A stretch of DNA of 42,915 nucleotides, from positions 1-42,915 of the IMG/VR virus record IMGVR_UViG_3300031578_000119; one strand, given 5' to 3'. How positions within the stretch are numbered: the first letter of the stretch is position 1; every line of letters starts with the position of its first letter. Below, piece by piece: positions 25,201 through 30,691 of the stretch. Below the pieces are notes generated by a model. The model was not told the origin of the DNA. It did not search any database and saw only the letters and a list, made by a program, of their open reading frames with translations. The translations under genes and the position numbers were made by a program. The stretch comes from a virus.

Positions 25201-27146
25201 GGATCTATAGCTTGTGAATCCCATGATTTGTTATAAGACTCAACAACTTTATTAATCATTGTTTCTCTATTAGTCTTATACTCAGCATATGCTTCTTTCT
25301 GAGACTTACTTGCTAAACCAATTCCAGCTTCCTGCAAACCATAATTATATATAGAAGGAACACCTTGAAAGAATAATTTTTGAGGACCACTTACTAAACC
25401 ACCCATTAAGAAACCAGATAAGAATACACCTGCTCCTTCAGAAGAAAACTGATCACCCATTGCTGATAGTATCATTTGATTCTTAAGAGCTTCTCCCCCT
25501 TGCGCAGGGTTATTTAATATTTCTGTATAGTATCCTACAGTTGCAGCTGAGATAGCTTCTTGACCAATCTCTTGTATACCTTCTGCAACATTAGCAGCAA
25601 AGTAATCAAGCATTGCTATACCCCCACTACCAGCAAGTCCTTTAAATCCACCGGCTTTAACTTTTGCTACAGTATTTTTAAATCCACCACCTATATACTT
25701 GAATGGGCTTTTGATAACTTCACCTGCAGCATTTACAACTTTTTTACCTGCGGTATTAACAATGTTTTTATTAATCCCCTTTTGAAACGTAGCACCAAGA
25801 GATCTTTGTATACCTCTTTGAAAACCACCCATTGCATTACCAATAACAAACCAGTTACTAGCATATATAAGAGGTGCATTACCTAACATAGTTTTGAATG
25901 CTGCTTGATTAGCTGCAGCACTAACATCTCTATTATCAGTAATACCTTGACCTCCACTAAAATTATTAGCATCTGTAAGACCTTGCTTCATAACTTTATT
26001 ATATACCATCCCTGACTCCAGCTTACTTTCAGCCATTGCTAAGTTTACTGCTCTAAGATCTCTATAGAAACCTCCAAAGCCAGTACCCATTTTAGCTAGG
26101 TTGGTCATGTTTTGTCCAGCATTTTGTGCTGTCTTCATATTTTGGAATGCCTTCAGAGTATTTGGTGTAAAGCCTTTACCTAATGTATTAAGAGTCATTT
26201 TTCCACCTGTAACAGCAGCATTATAAAAATCTCTTGCTGTCTCAAGTTCTTTTGCTTTTTGTAGTATCTTTCTTGTTCTATCAAATAGCTTAGTAAAACT
26301 ATATAAAGCTTTCCCACCTTTACCAACATTTGAAGCAGTCTTTACAGCTGCAGGTGCAGCTAAAACTCCTCCTGATAATCCTGATGCACCAGCAAGTATA
26401 ATCTCTTCAATAGCAATAGAACTTAGTATACCAAATGTATATGCAGAGTTAGCTGCTAAATTATTGAAGAAAGCAAGGCCACCACCTCTTGTAGATGATG
26501 AAATACCCATAGTGTCTTCAAACTCAGTTGCAGCTTCAAAATCAGGAGCAAGATAATCTCCACCACTAAACAATGATCCATATACAGAATTTAATCCTGT
26601 ACCAGCAAGAGACATCCATTGACCTCTCATTCTAGTCATGTCATCCCAGATAGTAGAATTTGCATTATAGTAATTCTCCATATTAGAGTATGGAGAAAAT
26701 CCTAACTTATCAAACTCAGGATGATTATAATATCTCTCAAATTGACCCTGTCTCATTCCTGAAAATATAGGAGCCATTCTAGTTTCTGAAATTGGTTTTT
26801 TTTCTAAAGTTAATGCTTTTTGAATCAGGGTAAAATCATTATCTGCAGGTTGATCTTGAGATCTTGGGTTATATGTATCAGATGCAAAACTAGGTACAGC
26901 TACTCCTAATGAGGCCATAGCTCCTATGCCATACTTATCTATTTCAGCTTTGTATTCATTTACACCTGAAACATCATCAGCTGCTAAATCACTACTTAAT
27001 AGATAGTCATTAAAGTTTTCCTCCGGAGAGTCAAACATTTCTGCAATTGGCTCAAAGCGGAACTGCCCTTCAGGTATTATACTTGGGGCAGGTCTTTCTT
27101 GATTCTTAATCTCTTGCGCTAATGGCTTATTAGATTCGTTTTCCAT
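13296..27146 (-). CDS. Giant 4616-residue protein with crAss-like virion RNA polymerase core and HExxH motif
   Basis: By far the largest gene here. The catalytic loop D3624-F-D3626-I-D3628 (in EISGADFDIDK) is the DFDID magnesium-binding motif of the double-psi beta-barrel RNA polymerase characterised in Cellulophaga phage phi14:2. Upstream, at about 3215-3235, 'MDGKTALKMSVTVLTKEY' fits another conserved core segment. Further upstream is H2138-E-A-F-H2142, a zincin-type metallopeptidase signature, with acidic helices after it (ENEFAEEYLADEFEAF). The first 600 residues contain Gly/Ala-rich hydrophobic stretches at about 224-270, 503-540 and 570-590, as in ejected membrane-spanning phage proteins. 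Acidic linkers lie near 1060 and 1900 and at the C-terminus. The phi14:2 polymerase has about 2180 residues, so this is a fusion of roughly twice that length. Likely role: packaged, ejected with DNA, and transcribing early genes. Proteolytic maturation is possible but not shown. Confidence 0.85.
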   Translation of the reverse strand: MENESNKPLAQEIKNQERPAPSIIPEGQFRFEPIAEMFDSPEENFNDYLLSSDLAADDVSGVNEYKAEIDKYGIGAMASLGVAVPSFASDTYNPRSQDQPADNDFTLIQKALTLEKKPISETRMAPIFSGMRQGQFERYYNHPEFDKLGFSPYSNMENYYNANSTIWDDMTRMRGQWMSLAGTGLNSVYGSLFSGGDYLAPDFEAATEFEDTMGISSSTRGGGLAFFNNLAANSAYTFGILSSIAIEEIILAGASGLSGGVLAAPAAVKTASNVGKGGKALYSFTKLFDRTRKILQKAKELETARDFYNAAVTGGKMTLNTLGKGFTPNTLKAFQNMKTAQNAGQNMTNLAKMGTGFGGFYRDLRAVNLAMAESKLESGMVYNKVMKQGLTDANNFSGGQGITDNRDVSAAANQAAFKTMLGNAPLIYASNWFVIGNAMGGFQRGIQRSLGATFQKGINKNIVNTAGKKVVNAAGEVIKSPFKYIGGGFKNTVAKVKAGGFKGLAGSGGIAMLDYFAANVAEGIQEIGQEAISAATVGYYTEILNNPAQGGEALKNQMILSAMGDQFSSEGAGVFLSGFLMGGLVSGPQKLFFQGVPSIYNYGLQEAGIGLASKSQKEAYAEYKTNRETMINKVVESYNKSWDSQAIDPSSLFDLNRLNFMVQKEAAENMRSALDIFNFVDNADRSKFQQYYTMFAGNGSQHFKDQLKGFLELSDVELAQAFPGVSNKDKKDGKLRGRINNMLVGIDKMEDSYNQNKDKFKNPFNKNKFNPKTQQREYIKEMLNEEAYEHVRYLYMFTNDGFTRALERADSIYNKLQSDPLFEKMSANDVTNLLDEKSIQNEIDMLNLEVIATEGATEGIGESNKTKREKIKRLKAIQKIISDPQNRFKNGTFKRNKLLKGNLRNEFRNYIRFMASSAGSFADEAKIDAALEQIVDYGALKGRARVYDKAIQYMQNPEKFSEIQQRQYEVNKEIYNQRAKITEEMLKQYVDIVEANELINQLGKLGVYPAIAQTEMFLKTGNAAFLTDFYDDNGKIQPEIHTVAFGQVQRLLTTYKETRADNTKEDDAPQTEEEIAIEETEETRSALDVLLEKAGIDIKIDVSTNSPLLVKALERAYKNYRAKQARLGLPILDSTEWMSSAEAVNIRNVVNAIKKVWASGKSEVGVEGTLEFNNPLGTDVIKEDVGLEEFLMDPEVLINNPVITSILNQSGVDMADVVESADVKLKKGQALENTPQRKFYKGGVTADIYKISVVDNQTGEIVKMYKFLDKKGNELSDDIIEFLDTNFKSVQGVFLADQGKIAKNALDALNANLVDSSTAFDFDGVTGLTYGQVIYKDGVKYIVVQDPRFSKKYGANQKLKVIKESDNTGPFAERKFLYIPQGEFKGRFTLEETTFNLIPDTVTKIQTNDLTTLYPHVNYTEGGSSSDNAKARERYNAILSMLSPEEIAGLQLVVSLDSRGGTNTGSYTAKNREGEVYKEANPLIDRLVSKYVVGIRIANPVLQETINAKLAEMGIEPSNSPEGVFAYLNNESFLIRDQRTGSPIDPRSMTAEQASNVILAKKGLNKEQKAEALEQVHRAFALNALVVQTFDNLNVGDAVVYFMADSKDIPFSINLNLKGGRVAYAKARERVYPLPMDALLYNTADEAGNLFIFDLKYDKETGERTYDFTTNLKGKERDALEDAIETQLKKQNQWDNLLDAGKGTDRYLAMVRLPNGTYAKVNLKPVEYTNTELEELYVDVVEAAKRIGAIKDSEKSMEEAAKYNQELSERLFLSSRPGNLIELNVGPDGSIFISLDNKGSKTSMNVGLKPEEVNAKDLSAKDVIQTLLTNYNTDPAVEKLSADLKNKNFRKSFAQGVAPQEIYDNSTTEVLPEVVENQTIEVSAESDAIQLSRDIAYIPNATRSDEIELKSAMGRERPTAEEADESVSDMEDAEFEEMVERVDSNNFGDYQKNLDHIVNAILRGVELSPREQELMKNDVFRQSVTYAVAVQGGPGALAIEKPTGKTKLETIKDELIALKEKLEEGLTTKKDKVKAIRGSKEYQDLLAKRKKLERGANKLVQATSETERVEDYNEFLDWASENLPDIIGVEDLIVLADNGVSNGYERVGAFVLNLDRIANGVDVSGIIYTSPLSPYKYHEAFHSIFRTVLTQEQINKYRSIAKAEVKAKYGSKYKSELQRFRNSAEQYQEMTDVELENEFAEEYLADEFEAFKKNPRSSKTNTEIKSFFTKLIEWIKGVFSKYSSVELLTLYENIDAGKFKNAPVQLNEFTQLEDSLGGSLSIANALVRYDTASKVVDAGEPSGELYVDSDVIDPLIRSMAGMFITRVNELSLTEKSYNPTEIYNELEADFMTMLDPEGEANKGFSGAKKLYLEQIDMAFINYPEDIKKEVFGLVNVISDMDQANQLKIENVEETSGVRSTSDFNKDAAEIGGFNSLSYKVRSYIATTTMVDTDFFGKTELTEGEPLIVPVKFLEAYTTILKSVSNESDPVVMLKRMYSYSRLNPQGKAVVDKLFNDTGLTIEALTSTEPFRDVKDGSLLISILKGFENYKVDYIFNERDSNGNLLIYTASERDDINAQLDEWAQAYITKKKLATANPNRVKDFLRLTKDMKEVMTSYPEDTSMVYQMSREFSQKMFDLIGIRLSPNYIAYSIAKSKTEEDLKNSPELKALADGYTEDGITNSLLDQLYDGLNKKADLFSTKEDGMASRLTKLSLSNAAFDESIGSSTFINPNGDIVYAHQLPTYHLKSVAALNNKSKIDELSNDEFLSNNYLLKNEAFLNLSNTNRLKVIRVAGSKIKEQISNSAADQASEDILNESVSKNKSTQSFGEFTPQEFAISLINNYVSNFNRRTGKVETVIGQGAQEIAIAPVFLRVMEAANTGDLVPLPVIKAVTNVNGNVVLTPQAINVFIDSIEAEFDRISRETLAFETEPGNIEGFNNEKSDRADKGRAFKFTNNGLLLSETTKQALLKVVLDKAKLGETVSFKEAVSLAVGVSNSSIRSEVNNSLEDSFKDFNDVITSLKAKDNLSTQVLQGLTIASGVSRSAVELSQLKLNLTNDAAYNLKQIFFNNYINSKSINDLLLGDQAVSLKDMVDKVKRAKLQNAAYYSAYSQVTDPSKGITHASTNFDLYPFQDPTAKSDFTGNDIELADAQVYITSKGIRYSTFAFGRLSPAMASMLDDIDMGQTINADRAWGSQNDSINLAKKQDFINSKKFVYMDGKTALKMSVTVLTKEYTSNRNKETGIWEAKPNMQQLHYLREQMEANEEANQNFAMAAPVSAIKMLKQGINPLESGVFDTTQNLTSINLDTSYLGLQVVNPSNKLIVTDMNQIKELITGEQDGSTEIFIEGSPELKTVGDVRDAYNNAVGQRVILKYKNKRNLIFSFDTALDEFEISKQKGAITPNLAAFLLEAQKGLMASGAASNLLEFFAVENGVQKYNLNSPITAKKFEQMFLTYFSKGTIREKVPGTSVALLSSFGHKIYRRVYEMENGMPSRSEVVRESSYAGESLEDINNLVDGKHDGVLVLDVLRTGVMEYKNNDVKNGEPTGVRYSETIMPPMSRDVMELIQENKDALIPDVIAKMFGVRIPTQDKHSAVNIRVVDFMPVYYGSTAIFPKELVEISGADFDIDKVYALMKEYYLDSNKNFKAYGDGNSYFEYVKYMNLKSSEPNNIFSTASSLYKDKTLAIRRDNALSDAEQTRVTDDQGVNRINEEALRAMLILGLPVTQAQFKSYVKKHGSPNEAVLNNNILDYRYTLAGNTGVTGESLKSIDQDKGERKSDLPVAYQAADLKMLEELFNELSNLEGVELFASRKDSDVDIDTLHGMIKAFEANKGAAIGAIVKPNLALSLLREYNIKLHRPIKFNDNTYDGFTKDKINGDRIQDIISTLVTMETDNAKERLIAKFGLNIKAVGLVGNMVSLGVPLRTAILLINSAEVRDLYDQALNKDDQFDAGFNKLLANRIKSVAALAQQQKEKTGNKPPFVKLTDEFLESAVDSTEDLTPNERLQILFLLDRFNKVADFTVKINKITSLTQGLPSSIPEMKDDIETITSLFDKDAPMDVRPIYGKNSKTWQSKYLQIFGQIHNDLLPNTILTMSQDFNDILKPTYKEMNTDDKGFNNKTKNGVEQDLLSYLTIKSYQHLLNNSSGNSSVENTLLYPNVVGVTNLSLIKTIEDLQFKRAKEGAEPNYFLDNFIGTQYAGTDGNNTGLNIVKADTWRRLNKANKIDLQTSFAKLYGSLDTRAVAEDILHYMMIKDGLQLKYGSLMSAMSPFIMNKYLKNVGAVESALKGQVEFESVFGISKEDVMKEFKYGYLQSNIVGPLLLTYEASNLDDGVKFDPISTPNTLTITTESFDHVNAKEFVRVKTEINGIDTYKLFRLLAKDDPSAKVTEYSQVSSMGSNQQFGGGFVGGPRLTYEQARKVGKGTTQNSLPEERAADPILDTELSPDEFAPLVEYPVDTNQGAIQDVNEVLNSESAIVNQTTDSVTVKADVDAAETNIADMAQIMAELSKNSDSLIFDETGNAIIEDTDMSIPEATEVQQQEQEKLELDLFASEEISEASSLVEWWDANVEGNSVALEKLSGENIKTLDDAIALYGELFSQTEQGEQDIIERLKCLI

Positions 27147-27160
27147 CTACTTTTGATTTA

Positions 27161-30100
27161 TTATTTACCTTGTATTGCCTGATCCTTTTTTCTAAGAGCC
27201 TGATTGTTTCTTCTAATTTCTTCTAGTGTTTGTTGTACTTGTCTAATACTTGCATCAATCCCTGGCAAGCCTTGTGAGAAATCCATTTTATGAGTATTTG
27301 TTGATGTTGTATACTCACTCCAATTAGCTTGTAGATCTTTGTCTGTTGGGTAAGGGTTATACCTATTGATTTCTGTTATTAAATCATAATCACCTGTACC
27401 ATTTTTTGAAACTCTATATGTAGCTGTAGGTGTTATACCATTATCATTAGGAACTGTGTATTCAGCGTAACTACTATTGTCACCACCAAGAATATCTATT
27501 TCTGTTGAAGAAAAATAATCATTCTTTCTTGCTTTAATGTTTATATCATCTGACTGTGGGAATACTATAAATATACCTGTACCATCATTGTTTTCTCCTA
27601 ATCCTTTTAATGTAGCAATTTCATCTGTAGTTAATGCACCAAACTGTTTTGCAACATCTGCTGAAGATCCTTGTACTTTTGATGCTAACCACTCTGCCAT
27701 ATTACTTATTTCAAAACCAGCATGAGTTTTATCTCCTTTAGAAGCAATATCATAAACTGATTTATATGCAAGATCAAATATAGGTGCTATTGCAGCTGTG
27801 TTAGATCTCTTAGGATTACCAACCCAGGTTTGTGCATCTTTCATTAAAAGATTAAATACCTTCATTGCTAATGGATCTTTCTGCACTAACTGGTCTTCTT
27901 TAGTTAAGTTACCTATACCAATACCATAAGGTGTACCTGATTTCTTTAATGAACCTATCTGAAGCGCCATATTTCTTACTTCATTAAAAGCATCTGGATC
28001 TGGAGCTAATGGATTAAATCCATATTCAAAAGTAATATTATTTGTTACATCAGCATAGCCACCATCAATACCAAACTTAATTGATTCAAATGATGCTGAT
28101 TTAGTTCCTGCATCCATTCTATCTGTTAAAGCTGCATTTAAATTTGTAGTTAAAGCATCATAAACTTTCCCTGCTTCTTCTCTAAGTTCACTCTTTAAAA
28201 TTCTGTTTGCTACATGAGGCATATCTATAGGTCTAGCACCTCTTATTGCTTGTACTGCAGGTATACCAGTATTTTCAGTTGTGAACATTGTTCCATCTTG
28301 ATCTGGACTATCTACATAGAATAAAGGCGTGCTGTTATTAAAAGCTGCTCTTACCTTATCCATATCATACCTATTCAAATTTTCTGTTACCCTGTAATTT
28401 TTATCGGCTCTACCATCTATTGTCCAGGCTTGATCAGTATTAGTTAATTCACCAGCTTTAAGTCTTTTTAAAGCTTCTTGATAATGTTCTTCTTTTGTAT
28501 ATGGTATACCGTTCTCATCAAACTTGCCTGGCATACCTGCTTCAAGCATACCCCCTATGTTTTCAGCAGAAGTTGATCCTGTTGTAGTTGCTTTTAGAAT
28601 ATCATTATTTTCAAAGGCTTCATTATAAACTTCATATGCCTTACTTATAAAAACATCACCCGCCTTTCTCTTTGTTTCAATTCCATTTGGCCCAACCATT
28701 TTAGTATATAATGCATCATACCTAGTAGACGTGTCTGCATCATCACCCTGAGTTACTCTTATATCATCTTTTGTTTGTTGTCTAGTATTAATAAAATTAG
28801 TTTTATTAGTATTATAAAGTTCTGTTATACCATCTAAATACTTTAATCCTCCTGTACCATCAGCATTTGCAGTGGCAGATAACATACGTCTTAGGTCCTC
28901 AATAGATCCATTTACTTCTCCTCTACCAGGAATATTTACAGTATATGTTTGATTTTCATCTGCAGTGTTCCCCTTTGGATTCATTATTTGTAGCATACCA
29001 GGTTGTGTAGCAGTTCCTAACAATGCATTTATCTCATCTTTACCAACACTTTGTATATGTTCAGCATAAGCTTTTTGTGTATTACCAATAATATCTGAAT
29101 TTGCTGTTGGGTCTCCATCTTCATCCACTGCAAATGTTGTTGTATTATCATCACTTATACTAAATTCAGGACTACTCAATACACTAAATAAATCATTTGC
29201 GGCACTACCACCATTGACACCCATACCCTCAGCCCAAGGTAATGCAACAAGATTACCCTCAGCATCATATTGATAACCTTTATCCAACATTGTATTAGCA
29301 TCTTTTCTATTTGCATTATAAATTGCAAGATTAAGTTGATTAGTTGCACGTGCTCTGATTTCAGCCATATTCCACATAGACTTCTTTTCATCAACAGCAA
29401 ACTGATTTGGATTCATTTCATAAATGTAATCTCTTGCACTCCAAGCCTGAGCAGATTCTTTCATATCTGACATAATATTACTTTGCATATATAAATTATA
29501 TGCTTTATTAATCAGATTTTTATTTGTTGGAGTTGGTCTACTTACTTCTTGAGCAATTTGTTTTTTTGCTTCTATGTCTAATTTATATTTTTCAATATCA
29601 GATAGTTGTTCTTGATTTAATTTATCTAATTCACTACCAGGAACAAGACCATTTTGACCTTTATAATTAGACCATGTTACTGCAGAAGTTTCTAACTTAC
29701 GTAAAGTTTCAACATCATTATTTAATTCTGCTATATTTCTTTCTTCAATTCTTTTGATAGTTTCTGTAGCCCATAGTTCTTGACCATTACTAAGAGATGC
29801 AGCAGCTCCACTTTCAACAGCTTGAGTAGCCCAGTCCATTCCTGCAACATAAGCCTCCATTTGATAAGACTTCTGTACAGATGGATTATCTAATAGTGTG
29901 TTTCTTATTTGTTGTAACGCTGCACCAGTAACTAAAGAACCATTTTGTTCAGTAATAATCCAATCAGTATTAGTTATTTCTTTTCTGTTGTCACGTGACT
30001 CTGGTAAATTCTTATTAAAGTTTGGATTTGGTTGCTTAGCAAATCTATCCATCTTCATTTTTAATGGGGGATCCATGTTAGCCAACATTTGCTGACTCAT

Positions 30101-30628
30101 TTTAAATAAGTTAGCTTTTGGTACATAATCAGGAAGAGCCATACCTAATGCTTGATCTGGATCAGCATTAATAAATTCATCCATTTTGTATTGCATACCT
30201 CTTACACCAACATCCCAATATTTTTCTTGTACTGTTTGGTCAGGAGAGTTTAATAAGTTCTGTGCTCTTTGAGATTGGTCTCTAAACCTTGAAGTAAAGA
30301 CCATATCTTTGACAGTAATATCATCATCATAGAATGGTGCAAACACACCTTTAGCTGCATCTACATTAGAAGCTAGTGATAAATCTAATCCTGATATTTG
30401 TTCTATTTGTGGAGCTATTTGTTCAGCGTACTGATCTCTTCTCCCTTTAGTATCCTCTCTTGATAAGTCAGCATAAACAACTTTATTGTATAAGTCATTT
30501 GTAGCTTTATAATTGGCATCATACTTATCCGTTCTAGTTTGTAGAACGGCAGACAGAAATTTATAATCCGGTGTGAACGGTTTAATGTCTGGTAAGTAAG
30601 TATCTGCTCCTTTAACGTATGTTGCCAT
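27161..30628 (-). CDS. 1155-residue cargo-like virion protein of unknown fold
   Basis: The ATG at 30628 begins 'MATYVKGADTYLPDIKPFTPDYKFLSAVLQTRTDKYDANYK'-like sequence (positions 1-41). I recall this type of opening from large proteins next to the RNA-polymerase genes in environmental crAss-like phages. The first 250 residues are helical ('SREDTKGRRDQYAEQIAPQIEQISGLDLS'-type spacing) and the rest is mixed, with no membrane segment. An acidic D502-E-D504-G-D506 loop resembles a calcium-binding turn. It ends in a charged helix (VQQTLEEIRRNNQALRKKDQAIQ). It is 14 nt upstream of the polymerase gene. Position suggests packaged cargo or a capsid/tail plug. No enzymatic motif is visible. Confidence 0.65.
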   Translation of the reverse strand: MATYVKGADTYLPDIKPFTPDYKFLSAVLQTRTDKYDANYKATNDLYNKVVYADLSREDTKGRRDQYAEQIAPQIEQISGLDLSLASNVDAAKGVFAPFYDDDITVKDMVFTSRFRDQSQRAQNLLNSPDQTVQEKYWDVGVRGMQYKMDEFINADPDQALGMALPDYVPKANLFKMSQQMLANMDPPLKMKMDRFAKQPNPNFNKNLPESRDNRKEITNTDWIITEQNGSLVTGAALQQIRNTLLDNPSVQKSYQMEAYVAGMDWATQAVESGAAASLSNGQELWATETIKRIEERNIAELNNDVETLRKLETSAVTWSNYKGQNGLVPGSELDKLNQEQLSDIEKYKLDIEAKKQIAQEVSRPTPTNKNLINKAYNLYMQSNIMSDMKESAQAWSARDYIYEMNPNQFAVDEKKSMWNMAEIRARATNQLNLAIYNANRKDANTMLDKGYQYDAEGNLVALPWAEGMGVNGGSAANDLFSVLSSPEFSISDDNTTTFAVDEDGDPTANSDIIGNTQKAYAEHIQSVGKDEINALLGTATQPGMLQIMNPKGNTADENQTYTVNIPGRGEVNGSIEDLRRMLSATANADGTGGLKYLDGITELYNTNKTNFINTRQQTKDDIRVTQGDDADTSTRYDALYTKMVGPNGIETKRKAGDVFISKAYEVYNEAFENNDILKATTTGSTSAENIGGMLEAGMPGKFDENGIPYTKEEHYQEALKRLKAGELTNTDQAWTIDGRADKNYRVTENLNRYDMDKVRAAFNNSTPLFYVDSPDQDGTMFTTENTGIPAVQAIRGARPIDMPHVANRILKSELREEAGKVYDALTTNLNAALTDRMDAGTKSASFESIKFGIDGGYADVTNNITFEYGFNPLAPDPDAFNEVRNMALQIGSLKKSGTPYGIGIGNLTKEDQLVQKDPLAMKVFNLLMKDAQTWVGNPKRSNTAAIAPIFDLAYKSVYDIASKGDKTHAGFEISNMAEWLASKVQGSSADVAKQFGALTTDEIATLKGLGENNDGTGIFIVFPQSDDINIKARKNDYFSSTEIDILGGDNSSYAEYTVPNDNGITPTATYRVSKNGTGDYDLITEINRYNPYPTDKDLQANWSEYTTSTNTHKMDFSQGLPGIDASIRQVQQTLEEIRRNNQALRKKDQAIQGK

Positions 30629-30672
30629 AATGTAAAATTAATATAATTATATAAGTTTACAAAGTGTTTTGT

Positions 30673-30691
30673 ATAAACCCTTTAGGTTTAT
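30673..30691. repeat. Small inverted repeat at the end of the 988-residue gene
   Basis: ATAAACC (30673-30679) and GGTTTAT (30685-30691) pair around a 5-nt loop and span the TAA of the 988-residue gene. No T-run follows on the minus strand, so it is at best a weak terminator or an RNA-processing/stability element. The rest of the 59-bp spacer to the 1155-residue gene is A/T-rich and contains a TTTGTAAACTTATAT word (minus strand, about 30650-30664) faintly like the promoter motif. Confidence 0.3.
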
